From the NCBI GenBank assembly GCA_021777105.1, contig JAIQZQ010000069.1:141345-205344 (forward strand): DNA of 64,000 nt, in the 5' to 3' direction. Source of the DNA: Candidatus Anammoxibacter sp. GTDB taxonomy: Bacteria > Planctomycetota > Brocadiia > Brocadiales > Anammoxibacteraceae. This document shows positions 55,069 through 62,878 of this stretch, piece by piece. The notes beneath the pieces are model-generated. The model was not told the origin of the DNA. It saw only the letters and a program-made list of their open reading frames with translations, and searched no databases. Every line of letters begins with the position of its first letter. The stretch's first letter is position 1. Position numbers and translations under genes: made by a program.

Positions 55069-55121
55069 CCCCTCAGTGGATAATTCTCAATAAGGCCGCC
55101 AAGTAGCCAAGTGTTCGTTTA
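55069..55121. repeat. 53-bp palindromic repeat, copy 1
   Basis: This stretch (CCCCTCAGTGGATAATTCTC and on) aligns without gaps to 60348-60400, with 45 of 53 positions the same by eye. It ends at the stop codon of the sugar transferase gene. The second copy keeps better palindromes, so this one has decayed more. Confidence 0.65.
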
Positions 55122-55790
55122 TATGCCCTCGCCTCGCAGAACCACGCAAAACGTTTTGAACATAATCTTGAAATCCAGCAAAACAACGCCGATTGCCGAC
55201 TTGGCAAGATACTCCTTTATCACCATCTCATCCTGTTCAAGCCTGTCCGGGTGCTCGTCCCATTTACCTTTTAAAGCCTGAACAGGGAAACATAAACCGC
55301 CTTTCAATATGCGTTTGCTTTGCAGGCCTGTGGTCAAAAGCTCATAATAAGCCTTTTCCGGGTATGGCCGCGGCCCCACAAAGCTCATTTCGCCTTTTAA
55401 TATGTGCGCGAGTTGCGGCAGCTCGTCTAAATAAAACTTCCTCAATATTGCGCCCATATAAGTGTTTGACAGATGGTTGTTTATAAAGTCGCCCGGTTTT
55501 TTGTTTAGCTGTTTGAGGGTATGCGCGTCAGGGACATAATATGTCCTGAATTTGAAGAATGTGAATGGTTTTCCGGCGGAAATGCGTGTTTCTCTAACAA
55601 ATACCGGCCCATTGCTTTTTGGCGAGACTGCCGCTTCAATTAAGATGCCGGCTATAAGCGCCAGAAACAGGGGTGAAAGCAGCGTCAGGATTGCCAGGGC
55701 TAAAACGCGGTCAAGGGCGCGCTTTAAATATAGATTATTTTTATGGTAAATATATTCATTAGTAAAGAGTGATGGATTGGTTTTTTGCAT
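55119..55790 (-). CDS. Sugar-1-phosphate transferase (bacterial sugar transferase, WcaJ/WbaP C-terminal type)
   Basis: ATG at 55790 gives 223 residues; a longer frame to 55859 overlaps a hairpin and adds unlikely residues. One membrane helix lies near residues 25-50 (ALAILTLLSPLFLALIAGI). Motifs are GPVFVRETRI, FTFFKFRTY, LRKFYLDELPQLAHILKGEMSFVG at its core (the DELPQ box) and GPRPYPE. The family places a sugar-phosphate on undecaprenyl phosphate to begin a glycan. It is distinct from the two WecA-like proteins, so the cell may start more than one glycan. The C-terminus is typical but slightly divergent from the classic GRN ending. Confidence 0.88.
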   Translation of the reverse strand: MQKTNPSLFTNEYIYHKNNLYLKRALDRVLALAILTLLSPLFLALIAGILIEAAVSPKSNGPVFVRETRISAGKPFTFFKFRTYYVPDAHTLKQLNKKPGDFINNHLSNTYMGAILRKFYLDELPQLAHILKGEMSFVGPRPYPEKAYYELLTTGLQSKRILKGGLCFPVQALKGKWDEHPDRLEQDEMVIKEYLAKSAIGVVLLDFKIMFKTFCVVLRGEGI

Positions 55791-55822
55791 GTTTAAGCAA
55801 TTTAGAGCTGCCTGTTTTGGCT

Positions 55823-55921
55823 CGTTACAAGGCTTCCTGCCTTGTAACGTGGTGTCCAATGAGGCTCCGCCTCATATTAAATAAATTTTTTGCTGGAGCA
55901 ATCTTGTAGATTGCTTCAGCA
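55823..55921. repeat. Cluster of three hairpins
   Basis: Three stem-loops lie in a row: CGTTACAAGGC pairing with GCCTTGTAACG (55823-55849, 11-base perfect stem), ATGAGGC with GCCTCAT (55859-55875), and TGCTGGAGCAATC with GATTGCTTCAGCA (55891-55921). They fill the gap between mqnC and the sugar transferase. They may be REP-like repeats or a transcript-end structure; no U-tract follows clearly on either strand. Confidence 0.6.
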
Positions 55922-55933
55922 AAAGTTGCTTGT

Positions 55934-57022
55934 TTAAATAGCGTTATAATATAAATCGCGCTGTTTTGCTGTAAAACCCATGTCCTCAATAAGCGATACT
56001 ATCTCCTTTTTGTCCATGCGGTAACTAACGCCCGCGGAGCGCACGACGTTTTCCTCAATCATAGTGCTGCCCATGTCGTTTGCGCCGAAACGCATCGCTA
56101 TTTGCCCAATCTTTGCGCCTTGCGTTACCCATGACGCCTGTATGTTTTTGACGTTATCCAGATAGATTCTGGATAATGCGACCATCTTCAGGTATTCAAA
56201 ACCGCCCAAAGGCTCTACATTTATAGCCGTATTCAGTGGCTGAAACGTCCAAGGTATAAACGCTGTAAAACCGCCGGTCTCGTCCTGAAGTTGCCTTATT
56301 TTTTCAAGATGTTCGATTCGTTCTTCCATGGTTTCCACATGGCCGAACATCATAGTGGCGGTCGTCCTCAATCCCAGGTTATGCGCCTCTCGCATCACAT
56401 TAAGCCATTCGTCGGCTGAGCATTTGCCCGGGCTGGTTTCGTCGCGGCATCTGTCGGTAAGTATTTCAGCCCCGCCGCCCGGTATTGAATCCAGCCCGGC
56501 GTCTATGAGCTCTTTTATTGTTTCGCTAATGGAATTGCCGTTTAGTTCCGCAAAATGCGTGATTTCAGGCGGTGAAAAGGCGTGTATATGTATTTTGAAT
56601 TTGTCCTTGATTGATTTTAAAAGATCCGTGTAATAACTAAAATCAAGGTTAGGGTGCATTCCGCCCTGCATAAGGATTTGCGTTCCGCCAAGTTCAATAG
56701 TCTCCTCTATTTTCTTAAACAACTCATCTTTAGTGAGCACATACCCATCCTTATCCCCGGGTGGTTTAAAAAAAGCGCAAAATTTGCATTTTGAGACGCA
56801 AACATTTGTGTAGTTTATATTGCGGTCAATTATATACGTCCTGTATATTTCAGGATGCATAGCCGCGCAGATTTTATCCGCCGCCATGCCTAATCTGGTT
56901 AAACCCGGGCCGGGCGCAAAACCATCTTTGCCGTTGCCGCTGAATGTTAATAAACATTTTGCTTCAGCCGCGTCTATTCGCGCGCCGGACAAAGCTTTGT
57001 CAAATATTTCATCAATGCTCAT
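55934..57022 (-). CDS. mqnC: Dehypoxanthine futalosine cyclase MqnC
   Basis: ATG at 57022 gives 362 residues; a TTG one codon earlier is less likely. The radical SAM motif is VCVSKCKFCAFF (C-x3-C-x2-C). GGTQILMQGGMHP, HIHAFSPPEI and AGLDSIPGGGAEIL are highly conserved MqnC signatures and separate it from MqnE. The enzyme cyclises dehypoxanthine futalosine in the futalosine route to menaquinone. mqnA lies 40 or so bases upstream in the same direction. Confidence 0.92.
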   Translation of the reverse strand: MSIDEIFDKALSGARIDAAEAKCLLTFSGNGKDGFAPGPGLTRLGMAADKICAAMHPEIYRTYIIDRNINYTNVCVSKCKFCAFFKPPGDKDGYVLTKDELFKKIEETIELGGTQILMQGGMHPNLDFSYYTDLLKSIKDKFKIHIHAFSPPEITHFAELNGNSISETIKELIDAGLDSIPGGGAEILTDRCRDETSPGKCSADEWLNVMREAHNLGLRTTATMMFGHVETMEERIEHLEKIRQLQDETGGFTAFIPWTFQPLNTAINVEPLGGFEYLKMVALSRIYLDNVKNIQASWVTQGAKIGQIAMRFGANDMGSTMIEENVVRSAGVSYRMDKKEIVSLIEDMGFTAKQRDLYYNAI

Positions 57023-57065
57023 CAATACCCCGATCGTGTTTTTTGTTAATTAAATATTGCGCAAT

Positions 57066-57902
57066 CTATCCCGTATAAAACCGCATGCATCCATTTTCGC
57101 TTTGACTAGAATTTATAACTTTATTGCCGGCCTCGGCTTTTGCCTGCAAACCCAGCTCTAATGTGTACTCATTAAACTTCTCTACCCCGTTGATTTCATC
57201 TTTGCCAAGATCGTAGTGAATAGCTTTGCTCAGATAGTTTAAACATACCTCTTTGCTAAAGTTTAACCGTTTTGATTCAGCTTCAGCTATTTTTTCAAGG
57301 GAATTTATTCCGTTTTCCTTAGCTTCTTTAAGAACCTTATCAAAACCGCGCAAATCCGCGCCGTCTTTTGTCACCCAGACAGCGAATACAAACGGCAAAC
57401 CGGTCAAATTCATCCACTCTTCACCCAAATCCAGTACTTTATACTTGTTGTCATATGGTTTCATTGCGTTGTCGCCGATTATCAGTGTTGCGTCGGCGCC
57501 TGAAGTGGCAATGTCCGGCCCGTTGTTCCAGTCAATAAAGTCCGGGCTCAGGTTATATCGTTTTTTTAATATCACGGCGGTCAGAGCCCTTGAGGTCAAC
57601 GAGCTTGTGTCAAGCGCCACGGTTTTTATATTGTTAACATCTCCGGTAACATATAGATTAACGCTCTCAACCCTGCCTTTTGAAGATATTGAAATATCAG
57701 GTATAACCCTGTAATCCTCATTGCCGAAATATCTGATAATTGGAATTAGCGCTATGTCAAGAAGCCCGCCGGCAAACATTTTAAATAGTTTTGAAGGCAC
57801 CTCATAATGCAAGTCGATAATACCATCCATTTTATCCAGCCCCCATACCAGGGGTTTGGTGTTAAGGTATGAAACCGCGCCGACTTTTAGTTTATCCGTC
57901 AT
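57066..57902 (-). CDS. mqnA: Chorismate dehydratase MqnA
   Basis: The protein has 278 residues. Near the N-terminus it has KVGAVSYLNTKPLVWGL, then LLDIALIPII and DTSSLTSRAL, all typical of MqnA. The enzyme converts chorismate to 3-enolpyruvyl benzoate, the first step of the futalosine menaquinone pathway. It has a periplasmic-binding-protein fold without a signal peptide. It is the first gene of an mqnA-mqnC pair; mqnB, mqnD and mqnE are not in the window. Confidence 0.92.
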   Translation of the reverse strand: MTDKLKVGAVSYLNTKPLVWGLDKMDGIIDLHYEVPSKLFKMFAGGLLDIALIPIIRYFGNEDYRVIPDISISSKGRVESVNLYVTGDVNNIKTVALDTSSLTSRALTAVILKKRYNLSPDFIDWNNGPDIATSGADATLIIGDNAMKPYDNKYKVLDLGEEWMNLTGLPFVFAVWVTKDGADLRGFDKVLKEAKENGINSLEKIAEAESKRLNFSKEVCLNYLSKAIHYDLGKDEINGVEKFNEYTLELGLQAKAEAGNKVINSSQSENGCMRFYTG

Positions 57903-58125
57903 TATTTTATCCGTAGAAACACGCTCAGGCGCGTTAATTTAGTAATTTAGAAAAATCAAAGGCAATATAATACTATAAACTAAAATGTTGTGTCAATCTC
58001 ATCATCAAAATCAAGTTGAGTGTGAGCTGTTCGTTAAATGAGGTTTGCTTGAAACAGGGCGGTTTTAAGAGCCGAGGCTCTGTAGAACTGATTTTATCCT
58101 GTAAATTAGCGCATTTTGCGCTATT

Positions 58126-58295
58126 TATAGTCAAACAAATCAGATTTTCGAAAAATAATATTTACGTATTGTGATCTTCAAACGCAGTGAAATAAAACCC
58201 TAAAGGGTAAATTCCAACAACCACTGCATTTTGGAGTTAAGGCTTTAGCCTTTTATTCCTCAACTAATTTCGAAAACCTAATGCTTTTGAGTATA
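58126..58295. mobile_element. 170-bp MITE-like element, copy 1
   Basis: This 170-base element matches 61401-61570 at high identity over its full length. Its ends form imperfect terminal inverted repeats of about 28 bases, both beginning TATA(G/C)TCAA and containing TTTTCGAAA. It has no coding frame. Short internal palindromes CCCTAAAGGG and GGCTTTAGCC are present. TA-ended boundaries suggest a TA-target transposase (IS630/mariner-like) but the helper element is not in view. Confidence 0.8.
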
Positions 58296-58607
58296 TCAAC
58301 TTCTGCCCATAAACCTTTGAAAAAATTCCCGCCTGGAAATATTCGAATCTTCTTCTTTATGCCCAAATGAAAAAACGCCGCAAGGGCACACTTCCACGCA
58401 GATACCGCATCCATTGCATTTGTCTTTGGCAAGTGTTACTTTCCCGCGTATATCTACCGCCTCTTCAGGGCAATTTGCCACGCAATTGTGGCAAAGGGTG
58501 TCATTTTCCATTAATCTTGAGCATCTATTCGGGAAAACTTTAAGGCCCGGCTCTTCAATAGGCTCATCATCGCTGTTTTGATCCGATTTATTAAAAAAAT
58601 CAAACAT
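58296..58607 (-). CDS. 4Fe-4S ferredoxin-like protein
   Basis: ATG at 58607 gives 103 residues; a longer frame adds an unlikely hydrophobic start. Two Fe-S motifs are present: LCHNCVANCP (C-x2-C-x3-C-P) and CNGCGICVEVCP (C-x2-C-x2-C-x3-C-P). The N-terminus FDFFNKSDQ is acidic. The N-terminal cluster may lack one ligand, since an extra upstream Cys (RCSRL) could serve. It likely shuttles electrons. Its stop codon directly abuts the MITE copy at 58126-58295. Confidence 0.82.
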   Translation of the reverse strand: MFDFFNKSDQNSDDEPIEEPGLKVFPNRCSRLMENDTLCHNCVANCPEEAVDIRGKVTLAKDKCNGCGICVEVCPCGVFSFGHKEEDSNISRREFFQRFMGRS

Positions 58608-58878
58608 AGTTTTTTGGCAAAAATTAATTGACAGAAAATTAATATTATCTACAATATCGTAATATATTCTTAAAAACAATTAAAAATATAAATTTTGCCG
58701 GATTTAGCCGGGCCGGGTTTGTAACTATCTGAAGGCAAATGTGTTACAACTTTATATTAGCCGTTTTATTTTGCGGGCCAAAAGGCGGGGCATAAACCTT
58801 TAATTTGATTTTCAGGGTTTATGTGGTATAATTGATTCTAATTATTTTCATGCCGTATCCCCCTCCCTTTTCTCCCGG

Positions 58879-58894
58879 TGTGACAACTGTCACA
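58879..58894. promoter_or_regulatory. CRP/FNR-family operator
   Basis: The 16-base sequence is a perfect palindrome, TGTGACA-AC-TGTCACA, and fits the CRP consensus TGTGA-N6-TCACA exactly. Its centre lies about 41.5 bases before the likely transcription start (about 58928), which is inferred from a TATTAT -10 box at 58916-58921. This is the class II activator position. It probably controls the cupredoxin genes. Confidence 0.6.
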
Positions 58895-58915
58895 GACTTT
58901 CTTAGGTAGTTTTTG

Positions 58916-58924
58916 TATTATATT
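58916..58924 (+). promoter_or_regulatory. Likely -10 region of the cupredoxin promoter
   Basis: Overlapping TATTAT and TATATT hexamers lie downstream of the palindrome. No good -35 is seen, as expected when an activator replaces it. A transcript starting near 58928 would carry a leader of about 245 bases before the first cupredoxin ATG at 59175. Confidence 0.4.
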
Positions 58925-59174
58925 AGTTTTAATTTTATTCCAGAGTTTTGCCCCATAACTAATATAAGGTTCTTTTCCGGGCTCTAAGTCCATAAATTTG
59001 TAGATTTAATTGAGTTTTGGTTTCCAATTGTTCAATTTTAACTGTTTTTTTATTGATTTGTTTTAACGTTTGAGTGTAAACAAATAATTATGAAAGGAGG
59101 TTGGATCGATAGACAAAACTATTTTTTTTTAGTGAAATGTTTATTTTTACAATGTGCTTTTTTAGGAGATTTTG

Positions 59175-60017
59175 ATGCAAATTAGGAAAATGCTTGGTAG
59201 CGCTAAATATATCGGCGCTTGTGGACTTGCCGCTGGTCTAATGCTATTGCTTCCATTGACGGCTAGCGCTAAAAATGTTTTGGTTTTAGAATTTGACAAC
59301 TTTTTTGCCCTGGACGGAGCCCCCGCGGATGACAATATTGTGGCTCAAATAAAGGTCAAAGTCGGCGATACTATTACATTCGAGAATGTCGGCGCAACCG
59401 ACCATGACGCAAATAATGATGTTATTGATATTGACGGCACAACCTTTTTTGAAGGCGAAATTTTCGGCAACGAGTCTCCGACTCAAGCTCCGGGCGCGAA
59501 ATTTACAACACAGCCGTTTGAGACTCCGGGCGAAATACCATTCTTTTGCAAAATACACGGCAGAGAAGATATGGCCGGTGTTGTTATTATAACAGGCGGA
59601 GACGAACCAGGTCCAGGCCCGGGTCCAGGCCCAGGTCCGGAACCAGGTCCTAAACCAGGCAAATCATTCTCATTTGTTTGCGATCAGGCTATGAACATCG
59701 GCCCAGCCGGTCTTGAGACAATCTTTATGAATGTAGGCGACACGGAATCTTGCTTATTAAAGTTGGCTAACAATATTCCAGGCGTTAATGTGGAAGTTGC
59801 CGCGGTTTTAAGAGCAGGTTTTAAGACTTCAATATCGATTGATCCTGTTAGCGCCATGACTGATGAAAATGGCGAAATTCTGGTTACAATTACCGCTGAA
59901 AATCCAGGCATTGATTGGGCCGCATGGGCCGTGCCTAATGACAGAGGCGAAATCGTGTTCAACAAACGCGCATATGACAAAGGCAGAGCCTGGGGCATGT
60001 TTATTGATGTAGAATAA
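59175..60017 (+). CDS. Periplasmic cupredoxin with C-terminal Ig-like domain
   Basis: ATG 59175 follows AGGAG at 59164-59168. The protein has 280 residues. The signal peptide ends after residue 32 (LTASA). Residues 33-140 are a plastocyanin-like cupredoxin; His77 (TDHDANN), Cys125, His128 (FFCKIHGR) and Met133 form a complete type I copper site. A Gly-Pro-rich linker (143-162) joins a domain of about 115 residues with two Cys (169, 193) and DENGEILVTI, similar to Big_1-type folds. It likely carries electrons in the periplasm. The next paralogue follows 469 bases later. Confidence 0.88.
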   Translation: MQIRKMLGSAKYIGACGLAAGLMLLLPLTASAKNVLVLEFDNFFALDGAPADDNIVAQIKVKVGDTITFENVGATDHDANNDVIDIDGTTFFEGEIFGNESPTQAPGAKFTTQPFETPGEIPFFCKIHGREDMAGVVIITGGDEPGPGPGPGPGPEPGPKPGKSFSFVCDQAMNIGPAGLETIFMNVGDTESCLLKLANNIPGVNVEVAAVLRAGFKTSISIDPVSAMTDENGEILVTITAENPGIDWAAWAVPNDRGEIVFNKRAYDKGRAWGMFIDVE

Positions 60018-60061
60018 TAAACGCTACGCATTTATATAAATGCAGTTTTTATCCCTATATG

Positions 60062-60096
60062 GCCGTTCAGGATTATTGCGCCTGAACGGCTCATTT
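60062..60096 (+). terminator. Terminator-like hairpin after first cupredoxin
   Basis: GCCGTTCAGG at 60062-60071 pairs perfectly with CCTGAACGGC at 60081-60090, followed by TCATTT. The T-run is weak, so it may only partly end the transcript and could allow read-through to the second cupredoxin. Confidence 0.6.
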
Positions 60097-60108
60097 AGGG
60101 TTTCGCGC

Positions 60109-60185
60109 AATTGAGGGCCTGCCCAAAAATGATTTTACACTGCAAGTGTAAAATTATTTTTGGACGCTGCATAATAAGAGCCCTT
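60109..60185. repeat. Long nested stem-loop
   Basis: The core CCAAAAAT-G-ATTTTACACT (60123-60141) pairs with AGTGTAAAAT-T-ATTTTTGG (60145-60163), 19 bases with one non-Watson-Crick pair. Outer arms AATTGAGGGC and GCCCTTAATT extend it. It has no coding content and looks like a dispersed palindromic repeat. Confidence 0.6.
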
Positions 60186-60339
60186 AATTTTAAAACGGCA
60201 GTTATTGCCGTCACATCCATATATTTAATAGGCAATATATTATTCTTATTGCCTTTTTACCTGTTTTTAAATCAACTTTTATCTTTTCTGATTATCAACA
60301 TCTTCGTTTTGACGATTATCAGTGTTTCGCCCCCCGGGC

Positions 60340-60436
60340 ATAATTATCCCCTCAGGGGATAATTATCACTAAGGCAGCTAAGCTGCCAAGTGTTCATTTA
60401 TCACTAGAGCAGACAAGCTGCTCAGTGTTCATTTAG
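60340..60436. repeat. Palindrome plus 53-bp repeat copy 2 and its tandem unit
   Basis: A 12-base perfect stem with a three-base loop spans 60340-60366 (ATAATTATCCCC / GGGGATAATTAT). The 53-bp repeat at 60348-60400 matches 55069-55121. Within this, a 35-base unit at 60367-60401 (CACTAAGGCAGCTAAGCTGC and on) is followed by a diverged tandem copy at 60402-60436; each has a GCAGC/GCTGC-type stem framed by CACT/AGTG. Confidence 0.65.
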
Positions 60437-60485
60437 TGTTTTTAAATTATTAATTTTGGATAATATACTTAAAGGAGGCTTGTAA

Positions 60486-61301
60486 ATGAAAATTAATTTT
60501 GGCGGTTTTAAATCATTTTGCTGTTTAGGAATTGCGGCGGGGCTAATGGCTTTGCTTCCATTAACAGCCGGCGCTAAAAATGTTTTAGTTTTGGAGTTTG
60601 ACAACTTTTTTGCATTGGACGGCGCCCCAGCGGATGACAATGTTTTGACAAGAATTGAGATTAACGAGGGAGACACTATTACATTTGAAAATGTCGGCGC
60701 AACAGACCATGACGCAAATAACGATGTTGTTGATATAGACGGCACAACATTTTTTGAAGGCGAGCTTTTCGGCAGCGAGTCTCCGACTCAAGCTCCGGGC
60801 GCAAAATTTACAACACGCCCATTTGAGGAATCCGGCGAAATACCTTTCTTTTGCAAAATACACGGCAGAGAAGATATGGCGGGCGTTGTTATCGTAGCCG
60901 ACGGTGGAGAAGAACCAACACCAACCGACACGCCGCCTCCCGGCAAATCATTCACATTTGTCTGCGACCAGCCTATGATAATAGGCGCGGCAGGCCTTGA
61001 AACAATTAGAATGAGTGTGGGCGACACTGAATCCTGCTTGTTGAAATTGACTAACAGCGCGCCCGGTGTTCATGTGGAAGTTGCCGCGGTTGTAAGAGGG
61101 GGGCTAAGGTCTTCAATATCTATTGATCCTGTTCGCGCCTTGACCGACGAAAATGGGGAAATACTGGTCACTATTACTGCGGAAAATCAGGGCATTGATT
61201 GGGCCGCATGGGGCGTGGCTAACGACAGAGGCAAAATCGTGTTCAACAAACGCGCATATGACAAAGGCAAGGCCTGGGGCATGTTTGTTGATGTAGACTA
61301 A
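60486..61301 (+). CDS. Periplasmic cupredoxin paralogue, tandem copy
   Basis: The protein has 271 residues, starting at ATG 60486 after AAAGGAGG. It is clearly a paralogue of the 59175 protein: nearly the same mature cupredoxin domain (EFDNFFALDGAPADDN, TDHDANND, FFCKIHGREDM) with all four copper ligands retained. The linker differs: PTPTDTPP replaces the Gly-Pro repeat. The C-terminal domain keeps two Cys (CDQP, ESCLLKL) and ends WGMFVDVD. The change of linker with conserved domains indicates a duplication under functional constraint. Confidence 0.88.
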   Translation: MKINFGGFKSFCCLGIAAGLMALLPLTAGAKNVLVLEFDNFFALDGAPADDNVLTRIEINEGDTITFENVGATDHDANNDVVDIDGTTFFEGELFGSESPTQAPGAKFTTRPFEESGEIPFFCKIHGREDMAGVVIVADGGEEPTPTDTPPPGKSFTFVCDQPMIIGAAGLETIRMSVGDTESCLLKLTNSAPGVHVEVAAVVRGGLRSSISIDPVRALTDENGEILVTITAENQGIDWAAWGVANDRGKIVFNKRAYDKGKAWGMFVDVD

Positions 61302-61343
61302 ACTTTAAAGAAACATAACACACATTCACTGCTATTTACAAAT

Positions 61344-61386
61344 ATTGCGCCCGTTTCAGGCTTTTCGCCCTGAACGGGCGCAATTG
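61344..61386 (+). terminator. Strong hairpin after second cupredoxin
   Basis: ATTGCGCCCGTTTCAGG at 61344-61360 pairs with CCTGAACGGGCGCAAT ending near 61384, a 16-base stem with one bulge. Only a short T-containing tail follows. It resembles the hairpin after the first cupredoxin (both share CAGG...CCTGAACGG), fitting a duplication of the gene with its terminator. Confidence 0.7.
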
Positions 61387-61400
61387 CATTTCTACCCTTG

Positions 61401-61570
61401 TATAGTCAACCAAATCAGGTTCTCGAAAAATAATATTTACGTATTGTTATATTCAACCGCAATGAAATAAAACCCTAAAGGGTAAATTCCAACAACCACC
61501 GCATTTTAGAGTTAAGGCTTTAGCCTTTTATTCCACAACTAATTTCGAAAACCTAATGCTTTTGAGTATA
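61401..61570. mobile_element. 170-bp MITE-like element, copy 2
   Basis: This is the second copy of the element at 58126-58295, exactly the same length, differing at scattered positions. Its left end TATAGTCAACC and right end TTTGAGTATA form the terminal inverted repeats. It lies directly after the hairpin that follows the second cupredoxin. Confidence 0.8.
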
Positions 61571-61741
61571 ATCGCCTTTTTAACGTTAAATCTTTTTGCG
61601 CTCGTTCCAACTCTCTGCGTTGGAATGCATTATGGAACATAGGATCCTTGACCTTTACAACTACTCTTGTAATCCTGATCATCCTAACCTTCACTTTGTA
61701 ATGTCTTAAAGCGTTTTAAACATAAGTTTTTAATAAAGCTC

Positions 61742-62878
61742 TCAATTTGTCTTAACGATCTCAATTTCACCATCTGTCAGCGTCAGCGCTATCTGCCCTT
61801 TTAGCAGTTTGCCGGCAAGTTCTCCGAACAACTTCCAACGCCAGCCACTTGCGGTTCTGGTTGCGCCGCCCAATGCTATCTGTTCAAGCTCAGACTTCTT
61901 TGCGACTAATTTAGGCGCAACTTCATTTATCTCGCACACATGCTTTAATAATGCCCGTAAAAGTACCACGGTATTTTCATTGGCTTGCTCATCAGTGTTT
62001 ACTGGGTCAATGGGCGGGCATTCCGATAACGGCAAGGCTTCCGACGAACGTATACTTTGCAAGATTTCTCGCCCGGCTTGACCACGGGCATTGTTGCCGA
62101 TGCCGCGAACACGTTCAAGATCCTTAATGTTCCGAGGCGGATTAGAGACTATATCGCAAAGGGTGAGATCTTTAAGCGCCCAGCCACGGGGGATATTCCT
62201 GGACTTTGCTTGTTCCTCGCGCCAACAGACCAATCCGTGAAGAGTCGCAAGACGCCGTGGTGTAAGCCTCTTCACTTTTAGCCTTCTCGATTGAACCACG
62301 GGATTAAATTCATAGCGCTTTGGGTTTGACAGTTCTCGCATCTCCTCCTCAATCCAGCTCGCCCTATCTCGTTTATCAATGTCTTTACAAAGGCGTTCAT
62401 AAACCGGGCACAGGTTCACAACATCCGCAAGAGCGTACTCAAAATGATAACCCAGGAGCGGACGTTTAGACCAATCAATGCACTGTGAACTCTTATCAAG
62501 ATTGGTTTTCGTAAACGCCTTTACAAGTTGCCCATACGATACCTGCTCACCAAATCCACAAACCATCGCGGCGATTTGCGTGTCAAATACCGGCGTGGGA
62601 GCCAGCCTGAAATTGTTCCATAATATTGCGAGATCCTGGTCCGCGGAGTGAAAGACCTTTACGATTTGCGGGTCTTTAAGAAACTTTATGAGCGGTTCAA
62701 GATCAATCTCGCTGAGCGTATCAATCACTGCCGCTTTTGACCCATACGCGACTTGCGCCAAACATAGTTGTGGATAGTAAGATTTCTCGGAGATGAATTC
62801 CGTGTCTACGGCGACATATGGAGGTGTCCCGATATCGTTGATGAATTTAACCAGATCGTTTGTGTTTTGTATTATCAA
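61742..62878 (-). CDS. rnd: Ribonuclease D
   Basis: TTG at 62878 gives 378 residues. DEDD exonuclease motifs are VAVDTEFISE (Exo I), VFHSADQDLAIL (Exo II) and the later FEYALADVVNL (Exo III Tyr-Asp). An HRDC domain follows at about 205-290. RNase D trims 3' ends of tRNA and other stable RNAs. The start fits the family length. Codon use and GC content look higher than in the polysaccharide locus. Confidence 0.92.
   Translation of the reverse strand: MIIQNTNDLVKFINDIGTPPYVAVDTEFISEKSYYPQLCLAQVAYGSKAAVIDTLSEIDLEPLIKFLKDPQIVKVFHSADQDLAILWNNFRLAPTPVFDTQIAAMVCGFGEQVSYGQLVKAFTKTNLDKSSQCIDWSKRPLLGYHFEYALADVVNLCPVYERLCKDIDKRDRASWIEEEMRELSNPKRYEFNPVVQSRRLKVKRLTPRRLATLHGLVCWREEQAKSRNIPRGWALKDLTLCDIVSNPPRNIKDLERVRGIGNNARGQAGREILQSIRSSEALPLSECPPIDPVNTDEQANENTVVLLRALLKHVCEINEVAPKLVAKKSELEQIALGGATRTASGWRWKLFGELAGKLLKGQIALTLTDGEIEIVKTN

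Larger units (their letters stand above)
58608..59163. other. Long upstream region of the first cupredoxin gene
   Basis: This 556-base gap holds the start regions of the ferredoxin (minus) and cupredoxin (plus) genes. It contains the perfect CRP/FNR-type palindrome at 58879-58894 and -10-like boxes at 58916-58924. A second SD-like AAAGGAGG lies at about 59094-59101 without a good gene behind it. Otherwise nothing is seen. Confidence 0.5.
60018..60485. other. Gap with terminator and palindromic repeats
   Basis: This gap holds a terminator-like hairpin (60062-60090), a long nested stem-loop (60109-60185), a 27-base perfect hairpin around 60340-60366 and the 53-bp repeat with its tandem copy. 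No gene is visible. The AAAGGAGG at about 60472-60479 is the ribosome-binding site of the second cupredoxin. Confidence 0.6.

Noticed and set aside
59090..59185. A 31-residue leader peptide before the first cupredoxin
   Set aside because: An ATG with an in-frame stop overlaps the cupredoxin start, but the GGAGG lies inside the frame and not before it, and no attenuation structure is clear.
58126..61570. A CRISPR array from the repeated sequences
   Set aside because: There are only two 170-bp copies 3 kb apart, without spacer-like regular units or cas genes.
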